Origin: Pseudoalteromonas rubra
GTDB taxonomy: Bacteria > Pseudomonadota > Gammaproteobacteria > Enterobacterales > Alteromonadaceae
Direction: 5' to 3'
DNA: 64,000 nt
Assembly (NCBI RefSeq): GCF_000238295.3
Contig: NZ_AHCD03000035.1
Location: forward strand, 682,001 to 746,000
In this document: positions 1 through 8,805 of the stretch, in pieces
Position numbering within the stretch: the stretch's first letter is position 1
How the letters are laid out: every line of letters begins with the position of its first letter
Position numbers and translations under genes: made by a program
The notes under the pieces: generated by a model
The model's database searches: none
Told to the model about the DNA's origin: nothing
Seen by the model: the letters and a program-made list of their open reading frames with translations, nothing else

Positions 1-66
1 TTGTAAATGACCGGCCATGGGATAGCCCATCACCCCCAATCCGATGAATGCAACTTTGACTGACAT
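1..66 (-). CDS. NAD(P)-dependent beta-hydroxyacid dehydrogenase, N-terminal fragment
   Basis: Only the first 22 codons lie in the window; the gene runs off the left edge. The reverse strand reads an ATG followed by a Rossmann start with the motif GLGVMGYPMAGHL. This is the dinucleotide-binding loop of the 3-hydroxyisobutyrate dehydrogenase / tartronate semialdehyde reductase family. The family oxidises or reduces short beta-hydroxyacids with NAD(P). The substrate cannot be told from this fragment. It is divergent from the glutathione peroxidase gene, with about 130 bp of shared upstream DNA. Confidence 0.7.
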   Translation of the reverse strand, partial: MSVKVAFIGLGVMGYPMAGHLQ

Positions 67-198
67 AAATTTGTCCTATTTGGCTGTTAAGCTAGAAAGA
101 TGGAGTTGTTATACCTGAGCCATCTAGCCATGGCAAATGAAAAATACCAGCTATGAATCAAGTGATTAAAAAGAAAAAACATCAAGGAGCCTGACAGG

Positions 199-714
199 AT
201 GGAGAACATTTATCGTTTCAGCGTGAAACTACTTAACGGCGAGACGCTGGCACTCAGATCCTTACAAGGCAGACCCGTGTTGATCGTCAACATTGCCAGT
301 AAATGTAGCTTTGCCCCACAGCTGAGCGCATTAGAAAAGTTATATAAAAAGTACCACCCTATGGGATTGGAGATTGTTGCCTTTCCCTGCCACCAGTTTG
401 GCCGCAATGAGCCACTGGAAAACGAAATGTTAAGGGAATTTTATCAGTCGCACTTCAATCTGAGTTTTCACATTTCAGAAAAAATACTGGTGAACGGCCC
501 GGATGCCCACCCACTCTTTAATTACCTCAAGGTAAATACACGGGGGATCGCGCAAAACCGCGCTATTAAATGGAATTTTACTAAGTTTTTAGTAAACTCA
601 GAGGGCGTTTTATTGTCCCGTTATGCACCCAGGACAAAGCCCGAAACCTTAAAATCGATTATAGAGAGTCAAGTGTCCAATGAGAGTCGCCCTATTCAGT
701 TCGCAAAAGTATGA
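199..714 (+). CDS. Glutathione peroxidase family protein (thiol peroxidase)
   Basis: A cytosolic peroxidase of 171 residues that would reduce hydrogen peroxide or organic peroxides using thioredoxin or glutathione. The peroxidatic cysteine is Cys36 in the motif NIASKCSF, the family NVASxCG block with Cys in place of selenocysteine. The second signature is FPCHQFG near residue 62 and the third is WNFTKFLV near residue 121, with the catalytic Trp and Asn. It is slightly shorter than E. coli BtuE. An AAGGAG sequence lies about ten bases upstream of the ATG. Its 3' end overlaps the start of the lactate dehydrogenase gene by 35 bp, so the two are probably co-transcribed. Confidence 0.88.
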   Translation: MENIYRFSVKLLNGETLALRSLQGRPVLIVNIASKCSFAPQLSALEKLYKKYHPMGLEIVAFPCHQFGRNEPLENEMLREFYQSHFNLSFHISEKILVNGPDAHPLFNYLKVNTRGIAQNRAIKWNFTKFLVNSEGVLLSRYAPRTKPETLKSIIESQVSNESRPIQFAKV

Positions 715-1657
715 GCTGCCATTTTTTGAGCATGCGCTTACCCAGTTTCCTGATATTGAGTTTGAATTTTTTGAGCAAGCACTGAACGATAAGACTGTTG
801 CACTAGCGCAGGGGTTCGATGCAATTTGCGTGTTTGTGAACGATCAGGTTGATGCCAATGTGTTGGCTGAACTGGCGGAGTTAGGTGTTCAAAGTATTGC
901 ACTACGCTGCGCAGGCTTTAACAATGTCGACATAGAGGCAGCGCACGCATTGGGGATCAAAGTAGTACGTGTCCCTGCATACAGCCCTGAAGCCGTGGCC
1001 GAGCATTGTATTGCCCTAATGCTGACACTGAGCCGTAAAACCCATAAAGCCTACAACCGGGTACGTGAAGATAATTTTGACCTCAACGGCTTGCTGGGTT
1101 TTAACCTGCACAACAAAACCGTCGGTATCATCGGCTGTGGTAAAATTGGTCAGGCTCTGGTGGCCATTCTCAACGGCTTTGGCGCACATGTGCTGGTGTA
1201 CGACCCGAATATCGGGGAAGGCTCGTATACGCAAGTATCATTGGATATGTTGCTTGAACAAAGCGACATCATCACCCTGCATTGCCCACTCACCGATGCC
1301 ACGCATCACATGATCGATGATGCTGCGTTTGATAAAATGAAGCAAGGTGTAATGCTGATCAACACCAGCCGGGGTGCACTGGTAGACAGCAAGGCCTGCA
1401 TCCGCGCGCTGAAATCAAGAAAACTCGGCTACCTTGGCCTGGATGTGTATGAGCAGGAATCTGAACTGTTCTTTAAAAACCGCAGTGATGAAGTGATTCA
1501 GGACGATGTCTTTATGCGCCTGGCCAGCTTTCAGAATGTACTCATCACCGGACACCAGGGCTTTTTCACCAAAGAAGCCTTAACCGAAATCGCCCACACC
1601 ACATTGACTAACCTCAACGCCATCCGCACGGGGCAGACGCTGGAAAATCAGGTCTGA
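680..1657 (+). CDS. ldhA: D-lactate dehydrogenase (2-hydroxyacid dehydrogenase)
   Basis: A 325-residue D-isomer-specific 2-hydroxyacid dehydrogenase. It matches fermentative LdhA, which reduces pyruvate to D-lactate with NADH in the cytosol. Visible motifs are the NAD-binding loop VGIIGCGKIG (around residue 148), the conserved INTSRGALVD block, the GLDVYEQE block with the catalytic Glu, and GHQGFFT with the catalytic His near the C-terminus. The ATG lies inside the end of the peroxidase gene, which suggests translational coupling. A strong bidirectional hairpin follows the stop codon. Other 2-hydroxyacid substrates are possible, but the GHQGFFTxEAL ending is typical of LdhA. Confidence 0.9.
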   Translation: MRVALFSSQKYELPFFEHALTQFPDIEFEFFEQALNDKTVALAQGFDAICVFVNDQVDANVLAELAELGVQSIALRCAGFNNVDIEAAHALGIKVVRVPAYSPEAVAEHCIALMLTLSRKTHKAYNRVREDNFDLNGLLGFNLHNKTVGIIGCGKIGQALVAILNGFGAHVLVYDPNIGEGSYTQVSLDMLLEQSDIITLHCPLTDATHHMIDDAAFDKMKQGVMLINTSRGALVDSKACIRALKSRKLGYLGLDVYEQESELFFKNRSDEVIQDDVFMRLASFQNVLITGHQGFFTKEALTEIAHTTLTNLNAIRTGQTLENQV

Positions 1658-1690
1658 TATTTACCTCAAGTTACAGGGTACAACAGACAC

Positions 1691-1719
1691 AAAAAAGCCC
1701 GGCAAGCCGGGCTTTTTTG
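1691..1719. terminator. Bidirectional rho-independent terminator
   Basis: A perfect stem GCCCGGC/GCCGGGC with an AA loop is flanked by six A on the left and six T on the right. It can terminate both ldhA (plus strand) and the convergent transporter gene (minus strand). Confidence 0.9.
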
Positions 1720-1732
1720 TGTCCAACGATGG

Positions 1733-3058
1733 TTACTTAAAGAACGCCACATTGGCAAAGACGGCGGTCATCAGCACTGGACAGACGAAGCGTACATACT
1801 GGGCAAACCAGTACATCTTACCACTACACTCCAGAGCAAGCTGGTTACCACGACGCCATACCCAACCTACAGTAATAAAATAAAACAAGCCCATCAGCGG
1901 CAGCTGGTATTGTGTGAACACCTGAATGACCAGACCAAATAACCAATCAAAGTTCATAATAATGGTGCCCGAGCAGACAAACAGTACCAGGGTTACCATC
2001 CAGGTTGCCTGTGAGCGCTTGAAACCATGGTTTTCGACCAAAAATGACACCGGAATTTCGGTGGATGAAATGGTTGAAGTCAGTGAGGCTATCGACATCA
2101 GCACAAAAAAAGTCAGTCCGACGAACAAACCTATCTCGCCCATGGTCGCAAATAACTCTGGTAGAATTGCAAAAATAAGCCGGCCCTCGCCAACCAGTTT
2201 ACCATTTTGGAAAACTTCAACCCCGTTGTTCTGCGCGATAAACAAAGCTGGGATGATCAATAATCCGGCCAGAAACGCCACACCGGTATCCAGCATTGCC
2301 ACGCTGAAAGTCAATTTAGGCAGGTTCTCATTTGGTTTCAGATAAGAGCCATAAATCATCATGCAGCCTACGCCCAGGGACAAAGAAAAGAATGCCTGCC
2401 CCATTGCTGCAATGATTAATTCAGGATCACCAATTTTGCTGAAGTCTGGCACCAGATAGGCTTTGAAGCCTGCCGCAGCGCCTTCTAACGTGCCCATATA
2501 AGCAATCAGCGCAATAAGTAACAGCAGTAACAGTGGCATTAAACGGCGAGACCAGGCCTCGATACCGGACTTCACCCCCTGCAAAATAATCGCAGCGGTC
2601 AACAGCAGCATCAAAGGAGTAAAAATAAAGTTCCGTAAGGTTGAATCGCCCGACAAAAATTGGCTGGCGGCATCCCAGCCAGTCAAACGTGCGATCGGCT
2701 CAAGTGAATGCGCCAACATCCAGCCGGCAACAATAGAATAGAAACTGAGCATAACAATGGCACCGGCAAGGCCGATATAACCTGCAGAGGCACCTATTTT
2801 AGGCTGTTTTTCCTGCCATGCCTGCTTAAGCGCTTTCACCGGGTTAGCTTGCGCCTGATGACCCAGGTACAGCTCCGTATACAAAGCAGGTAATGCCAGT
2901 AAGAATATGACAATAAAGTAAACCAGCAAAAACGCGCCACCACCGTGGTTCGCTGCCTGAGTGGGAAATCCCCAAATATTACCAAGTCCGACTGCCGCAC
3001 CGGCTGCCGCTAACACAAAGCCCAGACGGCTTTGAAAACCTTCACGCACTTGAGCCAT
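1733..3058 (-). CDS. Neurotransmitter:sodium symporter family transporter
   Basis: An inner-membrane Na+-coupled transporter of 441 residues, the LeuT/Tyt1 (NSS, SNF) family, usually importing an amino acid. The N-terminus carries the family's first-helix signature, with GLGNIWGFP followed by GGGAFLLVY. About eleven hydrophobic segments follow, as in the shorter bacterial NSS proteins such as Tyt1. The substrate cannot be assigned by reading. It converges with ldhA and shares the terminator between them. The start codon has a normal spacing to the upstream non-coding region at 3059-3240, which holds no gene. Confidence 0.88.
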   Translation of the reverse strand: MAQVREGFQSRLGFVLAAAGAAVGLGNIWGFPTQAANHGGGAFLLVYFIVIFLLALPALYTELYLGHQAQANPVKALKQAWQEKQPKIGASAGYIGLAGAIVMLSFYSIVAGWMLAHSLEPIARLTGWDAASQFLSGDSTLRNFIFTPLMLLLTAAIILQGVKSGIEAWSRRLMPLLLLLLIALIAYMGTLEGAAAGFKAYLVPDFSKIGDPELIIAAMGQAFFSLSLGVGCMMIYGSYLKPNENLPKLTFSVAMLDTGVAFLAGLLIIPALFIAQNNGVEVFQNGKLVGEGRLIFAILPELFATMGEIGLFVGLTFFVLMSIASLTSTISSTEIPVSFLVENHGFKRSQATWMVTLVLFVCSGTIIMNFDWLFGLVIQVFTQYQLPLMGLFYFITVGWVWRRGNQLALECSGKMYWFAQYVRFVCPVLMTAVFANVAFFK

Positions 3059-3240
3059 AATCGAATGCCAAGTTAATTATTGTTGTAGACTGGCGATTAT
3101 ACGCACTTGTAATCAAATTGCGAGCGTCAGTTCAGGCAAATCGGAACAGCCAACAGTGACAAGGGTTTACGTGCTCGGTTCAGAGCTGACTCGCCCGCCC
3201 TAACCTGATAACAGCAAGCCCGAACAAGGCTCAGCGAGAC

Positions 3241-3771
3241 TTAAAAACTCGAACTAGGCGTTTGTAAAAAAGCCAGTTCTTCAGCGCTCGATTCCCGCCC
3301 TAAAATAGCATTACGATGGGGATAACGGCCAAACTGCTCAATGATTTTTTTGTGCGCCAGCTCGAATTCATAGTTTGGTAACGATTTAAACAGGGCATCT
3401 GCCTGCTGATGTACGCTCAGGCTTTCACTGTGCATATAAGGCAAATACAAAAAGGTGCGCTGGGTTTTCTCTAGTTGCCGATCAAAGCCCTTTTCTACGG
3501 CGTGCTGTGCTAAACACAAAGCCAGCGGGTCGCTGGCAAACGCAGCTGGCGTGTCGCGGAACATATTGCGTGAAAACTGATCAAGCACAATGATTTCACA
3601 CAGCGCCCCCACCGCAGTTTTTCGCCATTCAGCCAATTCTCCGGCCACAGCCTGCTGGTGTATGTGGGCAAACCGCGCCGTGATTTTATTGTCGAACTGC
3701 GTCGACTTTTGCCACCAGTCTTGTTCCTGACATTCGACAAACCAAAACTGATAAATTTCCTGATATTCCAT
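3241..3771 (-). CDS. DUF924 family protein
   Basis: A protein of 176 residues of the DUF924 family, whose function is not established. Family signatures seen are LDQFSRNMFRDTP (around residue 75), LYLPYMHSES and RFGRYPHRN-like FGRYPHRN near the C-terminus. The fold is predicted to be all-helical and TPR-like. An upstream in-frame GTG gives two more residues, but it sits directly on the AGGT ribosome binding sequence. The ATG at 3771 is better spaced and is preferred. It lies downstream of lysC on the same strand with a 90-bp gap and may be read through from it. Confidence 0.8.
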   Translation of the reverse strand: MEYQEIYQFWFVECQEQDWWQKSTQFDNKITARFAHIHQQAVAGELAEWRKTAVGALCEIIVLDQFSRNMFRDTPAAFASDPLALCLAQHAVEKGFDRQLEKTQRTFLYLPYMHSESLSVHQQADALFKSLPNYEFELAHKKIIEQFGRYPHRNAILGRESSAEELAFLQTPSSSF

Positions 3772-3861
3772 GGACACACCTGTGAGTAATTGATTTCGGT
3801 ATCAGAGCGAGTATTACCCGCTCGTGATAAAGTGTCCAGTCTGACTTCCCAGACCCCTGAA

Positions 3862-5208
3862 TTATGCCGCTTCCAGTAACCGGCTGTGGATCGCTTGCAC
3901 CACGGCGTCCGATTCCGTTTGCTCAACCAAAAAACACAGGTTATGGCGACTTGCGCCGTGACAGATCAGGCGAATATTAAAATCAGCCAGTACTTGCATC
4001 AGACTCGCTTCACCATGGCGCAGCTGGATCTCAGAGCCAATCATAGCCACCAGAGTCAGGTTGTTTTCGACACTGACCTGACAAAACTCTCCAAGCTCAT
4101 CCAGGCAAGCCTGTGCCAGCTCGGGACGTGTGGCATTTGGCGCATTGTCCAGCGTCAATGCCACACTGATCTCAGAGGTGGTTACCAGATCAACCGAAAT
4201 ATTGTGCGCACTTAGGATGGTGAATATGCGTGCCAGAAAACCACTTGCAAGTAGCATTTCCGGGCTTTTTAGTGTTAACAGGATCTGGTTCTTGCGTTGA
4301 GTAACTGCACGGATCCCAGGTTCCGAGCGATTATTCTTTTCAATCCAGGTCCCACCAGCATGCGGGTCTTTACTTGAGCCCACAAACACTGATATTCCAC
4401 TGCGGCTGGCAGGCAATATAGTGGCCGGGTGTAGCACTTTAGCACCAAAGGTTGCCATTTCTGCAGCTTCATCAAAACTCAACCGGGCGATTGGCTGCGC
4501 TTTTTGGCACAAACGCGGATCTGTACTGAAGATACCAACCACATCTGTCCAGATATGTACACTGCGTGCTGCAATTGCCTCAGCCAGTAGCGCCGCACTA
4601 TAGTCAGACCCGCCGCGTCCCAATGTGGTGGTTTGTCCCTGATTATCACTGCCTATGAACCCTTGAGTGACCACCACCTGCTCCTGCAACAAAGGGATTA
4701 AATGAGCCTCGGCGGCTTCACGTGTTGCGTCAATATCCGGCACTGCCTTGCCAAACTGGCGGTCTGTTTTAAGCACCTGCCGCACATCAAATCGGCTACT
4801 GGCGACGCCCAAATCTCTCAGCACCTGAGTAAACAAATAAGACGAAAAGCGCTCACCAAAACTCAGCATTTCGTCACACTGCTGTGCATCCAGCGCAGGT
4901 AATTGAGCAAGTGCGTGAAAGGCATCCCGTGTTTCAGTAAACCCTGCTTCCAGATCAGCATCGAGCGTAAGACATGCCAGAATGCTCTGTTGAATATCCA
5001 TCACAGACTGAAACAGTGCCTGGCGTGCCTCTGCGTCGACTTTTTGCTGCGTCAGGGTTACCAGGTGATTCGTCACACCGGCACTCGCGCTCACGGCCAC
5101 AACACGGACATTCGGATCATCGTGGACTATCGTGGCGCATCGCTGCATGGCTTCGAAGTTTGCAACACTGGTGCCGCCAAATTTAGCAACGATATACTGG
5201 GAATTCAT
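3862..5208 (-). CDS. lysC: Lysine-sensitive aspartokinase III
   Basis: Aspartate kinase of 448 residues (E. coli LysC has 449). It phosphorylates aspartate, the first step towards lysine, threonine, methionine and diaminopimelate. The N-terminus carries the KFGGTSVAN kinase signature. Further on are GFIGSDNQG, TLGRGGSDYSA and the catalytic-domain block WTDVVGIFSTDPR. Two ACT domains occupy roughly residues 300-448, where lysine binds as feedback inhibitor. The gene sits behind a lysine riboswitch, so lysine should control it both at the enzyme and at the mRNA. The ATG is preceded by a good AAGGAG site. Confidence 0.95.
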   Translation of the reverse strand: MNSQYIVAKFGGTSVANFEAMQRCATIVHDDPNVRVVAVSASAGVTNHLVTLTQQKVDAEARQALFQSVMDIQQSILACLTLDADLEAGFTETRDAFHALAQLPALDAQQCDEMLSFGERFSSYLFTQVLRDLGVASSRFDVRQVLKTDRQFGKAVPDIDATREAAEAHLIPLLQEQVVVTQGFIGSDNQGQTTTLGRGGSDYSAALLAEAIAARSVHIWTDVVGIFSTDPRLCQKAQPIARLSFDEAAEMATFGAKVLHPATILPASRSGISVFVGSSKDPHAGGTWIEKNNRSEPGIRAVTQRKNQILLTLKSPEMLLASGFLARIFTILSAHNISVDLVTTSEISVALTLDNAPNATRPELAQACLDELGEFCQVSVENNLTLVAMIGSEIQLRHGEASLMQVLADFNIRLICHGASRHNLCFLVEQTESDAVVQAIHSRLLEAA

Positions 5209-5212
5209 TTTA

Positions 5213-5254
5213 TCTCCTTGGGATCACACTGGGCGATCAACATCAATAAGGAGA
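5213..5254 (-). promoter_or_regulatory. Shine-Dalgarno sequestering stem of the lysC riboswitch
   Basis: On the minus strand the lysC ribosome binding site AAGGAGA (5213-5219) is perfectly complementary to TCTCCTT (5248-5254), 28 bases upstream. Pairing would hide the ribosome binding site. This suggests translational control as the expression platform, with no obvious terminator between aptamer and gene. The pairing is seen in the sequence; its switching is inferred. Confidence 0.55.
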
Positions 5255-5296
5255 ACTTGGCAATAGGATGGACTAACCATAAAGAAATGACCTCTG

Positions 5297-5460
5297 CCAG
5301 AAGCTCTCCACCTGAAAACGGTGACAGTCCCGAGGATTCAACCTCAAGGACCGAAAAATCACGCTGACGCAACCTGACTTTTCTCGGCGAGTACTTCCCT
5401 CACTGATGGTCACGGGTAATCGTCACCTCACATCAGCTACCTAAGCATCGCGCCTCTTCT
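5297..5460 (-). promoter_or_regulatory. Lysine riboswitch (L box) of lysC
   Basis: Read on the minus strand, the leader has the conserved lysine-aptamer blocks in order: GAAGAGGCGCG at the 5' end, GAGGGAAGTACTCGCCGA, GGTTGAATCCTCGGGACTG, and GGTGGAGAGCTTCTGG at the 3' end, which pairs back to the 5' GAAGAGG strand. This matches the E. coli lysC leader block by block. The aptamer ends about 90 bases before the lysC ATG, leaving room for an expression platform. Family knowledge: lysine binding represses lysC. Confidence 0.9.
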
Positions 5461-5461
5461 G

Positions 5462-5523
5462 TTTATTTTGCCGGGATTTAACTGAATCCTGGCAAAATAA
5501 AAGCCCGCATTTTAAGCGGGCTT
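5462..5523 (-). terminator. nhaD terminator and adjacent long inverted repeat
   Basis: On the minus strand, a stem AAGCCCGC/GCGGGCTT (5501-5523) is followed by TTTTATTTT, a good rho-independent terminator for nhaD. Directly after it, 5462-5501 forms a second inverted repeat: an 11-bp TTTATTTTGCC arm, one odd pair and a further 5-bp GGATT/AATCC, with a 6-base loop. The second repeat abuts the 5' end of the lysine aptamer and may overlap the lysC promoter. Confidence 0.7.
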
Positions 5524-5583
5524 GAAAAAGGTATCTTTTAGACGTCTAGGTGTCAAGTACAAAATTGTCCCTGTCACCAAAGT

Positions 5584-6831
5584 TTAAATAAATTGCCCCA
5601 TAAAATAGGCACCGGCATAGCCTGCCGTATAAGCAATTAACAAATACACGCTCATTCTTAAGTAACTAGTAAAGGTTAGAGCTTTTACTTTACTCATGGC
5701 GATGATCCCCGCAGCAGAGCCGATAATCAGCATAGAACCACCGACACCCGTTGCATAAGTAAAAGTCAGCCATTGCTGAGGGCTCATGACAATGTCCGCC
5801 TTTAACAGCGCTGCCGTCAGAGGTACGTTATCTACCGCTGCACTCATCAGGCCAACCAGGTAACTGGCATACTGAGGATCAATGAATTCATACAACTGGG
5901 TGAACATATTCAGGACACCTACCTCTTTTAGTGCGCCAACTAGCAATAGTACACCGACGAAAAACAGCAAAGTGTCGTACTCTATCTCACGAATATAATC
6001 GATGATCTTTTTGTTCACGTCTTTCTTGCGCATCAGAAACTGCGCCATCAAAAACATCACCGACAGGCCACACAGGAAAGTCAGCATAGGTGGGACCTGA
6101 TATTGCACGCTCAGGTACAGCGTGGTGAGCACGGTGGTCATGAAGATAACGGCAATCGTGATGTCCGTTTTCTCTATCCGACGCAGCGCTTGCTTTTCGA
6201 ATACCAGTTGATCTTTCATGCCAATGGACAACAGTGTAGCCAGCAGCAACACACTGACAATCGAAGGCGCAACCAACAGCAGGAGATCAGGAATGGTGAC
6301 CTTGCCAGCTAGGAAAATCATCAGTGTCGTTACATCGCCAGTGATGAGCGATACACCGCCAGAATTAACACTAAAAATGATCAGTGTGGCATACTTAATC
6401 AGTTTCTTCGGATCGAGTTTGAGTGACATGACCACAGCCAGCGAGATAAGTGTCGCAGTAATGTTGTCAGAAATCGAAGAAAACAAGAAAGCAAAACCGC
6501 CAACCAGGAACATCATTTTACGTTCGCTGATCTGGGTTGGCATCACACGGTGGACAATGTTTTGTATAAAACCTTTGGAGTTCAGATAAGCAACAAAGGT
6601 CATCGCAGCCATCAGGAATAACCACAATGTGGCGATTTCCAGAATGTTATGATCGAGCCGATGTTGTATAGTTTCTGAGCTTTCGCCGTAGATCGGAGAG
6701 ATAAATAGGATAATCCAACATAAAGTGCCAAAAAAAAGGGTCGTTTTGGCCTTGTTTACATGGATAATATCCTCTATAACGATAAGCACAAAAGCGACCG
6801 CTATCAGGGTTAGGATAATGGGCGTGACCAT
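5584..6831 (-). CDS. nhaD: Na+/H+ antiporter, NhaD type
   Basis: An inner-membrane sodium/proton antiporter of 415 residues from the ion-transporter superfamily. NhaD exports Na+ or Li+ in exchange for protons at alkaline pH and is common in marine bacteria. The start MVTPIILT is followed by about 12 hydrophobic segments. Conserved charged blocks include IEDIIHVNKAK near the N-terminus, SSISDNITATL near the middle and AAVDNVPLTAALL towards the end. The two SDN/DN-type motifs are in helix breaks typical of NhaD. A longer reading from a GTG at 6900 exists, but the ATG at 6831 fits the family start and has a CAGGT site upstream. Confidence 0.88.
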   Translation of the reverse strand: MVTPIILTLIAVAFVLIVIEDIIHVNKAKTTLFFGTLCWIILFISPIYGESSETIQHRLDHNILEIATLWLFLMAAMTFVAYLNSKGFIQNIVHRVMPTQISERKMMFLVGGFAFLFSSISDNITATLISLAVVMSLKLDPKKLIKYATLIIFSVNSGGVSLITGDVTTLMIFLAGKVTIPDLLLLVAPSIVSVLLLATLLSIGMKDQLVFEKQALRRIEKTDITIAVIFMTTVLTTLYLSVQYQVPPMLTFLCGLSVMFLMAQFLMRKKDVNKKIIDYIREIEYDTLLFFVGVLLLVGALKEVGVLNMFTQLYEFIDPQYASYLVGLMSAAVDNVPLTAALLKADIVMSPQQWLTFTYATGVGGSMLIIGSAAGIIAMSKVKALTFTSYLRMSVYLLIAYTAGYAGAYFMGQFI

Positions 6832-6988
6832 ATGCGTAAACAACCTGTAATTAAAAGTAAAAATTGTGAAGAGTAACGTAATCGGCGCGGAGTCTAACAC
6901 TTAGCAGCACACTGTGCCATGAGTAGTTACACATTATGACAATTTTCTTACCTGATACCGTCACAAAATTGATACACACTGGAAAGCT

Positions 6989-8245
6989 ATGATCCCAGCC
7001 AAAAAAGTATTAAATACGCTGAATGAACACTGGGGCGTCCTGGAGCTGCTTTTTAAACGCTTTAAGATGGCCGATTTCAGCCTTAAAGATGTGCAAAACA
7101 TCATCAAATTGAAAAATCCGAACTGGTCAAGTGAACGTATTTATAGAGAAACCAATCGGTTACTAAACCAGGAAATAATTATTCCTCTGGCCAAATCATC
7201 GCAACTCGAAATTAACCGAGCCGTAGCCGACTTCGCCAGCTTTTTGTTACAGGAAGAACACCTTGGCCTGGCTGAAGAAATCACCGTATTAGTTAAAGAT
7301 TTGCAACGCCTGGGTGAACGCCTGGCCCAGGCAGGCGATGAAGGTGATCACAGTGAACTGCGTCGTTTTAGTCGCATTATGGATGAGCGTGTGCGTAAAA
7401 TCGTCAAGCTGTATCATCATAACGAAAGCGCCATCATGAACCTGGTGGAACAGGCCAAATCAGATCAGGGTAACCTGTCTTTGCAAAAACGCTACCGCGC
7501 CGTGATTGAAGCATTTGATGAGTATATAGAGCCCATGCTGGAGATGGTCGATATCCACGGACCGTTCCAGGCCTGCTTTACCACCATAGAGCATCAGATC
7601 AGTGAACAGATCGCGCAAATCGAACAACTTGGCCGTGGTGCACAGGACAAACGAATGCTCGAGCAATTGCGTACCCGGATCCTCGATATGCACCTGATCG
7701 GGCGTGAAAGTTTAGGCAAAAGTTCCGATATGCTAATGCCGCTGCGCGAAGAGCTCAGACGCAATACGCTCATTACCCGCCAGGCTGCAAAAGTGCTGGG
7801 TCTGATCCGCAAAAATGGCGTTGACCGTATGCTCAGCCCGGTGCAACCTTACTTTGTCTCAGACATACAGCGCTTCAGCCTGGGTCAGCAGCGTCATATG
7901 GTGGCTTATATGGCCAGTCTCAGCGAGTTCGAGCACGAAGAATACCAGTTACCTGACCAGCAGGATGTGCCTGCGTATCAAAGCCCTAATATTCCGGATT
8001 ATTCTGACGTCCGTAAATCATTTAAAGGATCTGGTAAAAAACGCACCGCTCTGCTTGGCTTTCTGAACGAACAATACCCGACGCTGGAAGCGGATGAAAT
8101 GCTGTTCCTATACCAGAAGCTGATCAGCGACCCCGAACTCGATATTGCCCAGGACGAGCAACAACAAACGATGCAAATCGCCAATACCCGCATTCGACTT
8201 TATCCGTTCAGTGCAACGGACAAGCAATCAGATAACCAGAATTAG
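6989..8245 (+). CDS. mksF: MksF-like condensin kleisin subunit
   Basis: A 418-residue, largely helical soluble protein, first gene of a three-gene operon. It is identified mainly by context: it is followed by a small KITE-type subunit and an SMC-like ATPase, the order F-E-B known for MksBEF condensins. In this family the F subunit is the kleisin that bridges the SMC heads. The N-terminal region (about 1-90) looks like a winged helix. The middle (about 90-280) has long amphipathic helices with coiled-coil character. The C-terminal 80 residues could bind the ATPase head. A GGAAAG site precedes the ATG. The alternative reading is JetA of a Wadjet system, which shares the fold. Confidence 0.65.
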   Translation: MIPAKKVLNTLNEHWGVLELLFKRFKMADFSLKDVQNIIKLKNPNWSSERIYRETNRLLNQEIIIPLAKSSQLEINRAVADFASFLLQEEHLGLAEEITVLVKDLQRLGERLAQAGDEGDHSELRRFSRIMDERVRKIVKLYHHNESAIMNLVEQAKSDQGNLSLQKRYRAVIEAFDEYIEPMLEMVDIHGPFQACFTTIEHQISEQIAQIEQLGRGAQDKRMLEQLRTRILDMHLIGRESLGKSSDMLMPLREELRRNTLITRQAAKVLGLIRKNGVDRMLSPVQPYFVSDIQRFSLGQQRHMVAYMASLSEFEHEEYQLPDQQDVPAYQSPNIPDYSDVRKSFKGSGKKRTALLGFLNEQYPTLEADEMLFLYQKLISDPELDIAQDEQQQTMQIANTRIRLYPFSATDKQSDNQN

Positions 8246-8253
8246 TAAACACC

Positions 8254-8805
8254 ATGACACACATTAATCTAGACGAACTCAGCCAGTTACAGGCGATCAA
8301 TAAAAAATTGGTCAGTGGCTACCATATCAGCGAGCAGGACACGACACAGTGGCAAGAGCTGGATCAACACATAGAGTCCTATCAGGCACTGTTCAGCGCC
8401 CTTGGCCATGACCTGCAACACGACAGCCGCGGCTTTTATTATCTGGCCAGCGATGAAAGCACGCCTAACATGGGCAAGATCTCCCGTGCCATTGCCCTGA
8501 CTGTATTCATCCTGATCGAACACTTTGCCAACCAGGGTAAAGATCCGCTGCGCGCTTTGTTTGATGAAGTACTGGATCTGGAGCTGATGCAGACCCTAGT
8601 TCAACTTAATAAACACCTGTTTGACCAGCTAGAAATTTTCTCAGGGTCCGATCTTCGCAAAGACGTTTGTCTGCGCATGGTTCGCCTGGGCCTGGCCCGC
8701 GAGGTAGAACAAGGTTTCTCGTTACTGGCACCGGTATATCGTTATATCGACGCGCTAATGGAAGTAAATGAGGAAAATTACGACACACTTGAGGAAGAAG
8801 TATGA
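8254..8805 (+). CDS. mksE: MksE-like condensin accessory (KITE) subunit
   Basis: A 183-residue acidic protein between the putative kleisin and the SMC-like ATPase genes. Its size and position match MksE/JetB, the winged-helix subunit that dimerises and binds the kleisin. No catalytic motif is seen. It begins 8 bp after mksF and its last four bases overlap the ATG of mksB, so the three are translationally coupled. The C-terminus is strongly acidic (EENYDTLEEEV). Assignment rests on operon position rather than on a strong sequence motif. Confidence 0.6.
   Translation: MTHINLDELSQLQAINKKLVSGYHISEQDTTQWQELDQHIESYQALFSALGHDLQHDSRGFYYLASDESTPNMGKISRAIALTVFILIEHFANQGKDPLRALFDEVLDLELMQTLVQLNKHLFDQLEIFSGSDLRKDVCLRMVRLGLAREVEQGFSLLAPVYRYIDALMEVNEENYDTLEEEV

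Noticed and set aside
4903..5367. Plus-strand ORF of 154 codons across the lysC 5' end
   Set aside because: It is antisense to lysC and its lysine riboswitch and has no recognisable domain.
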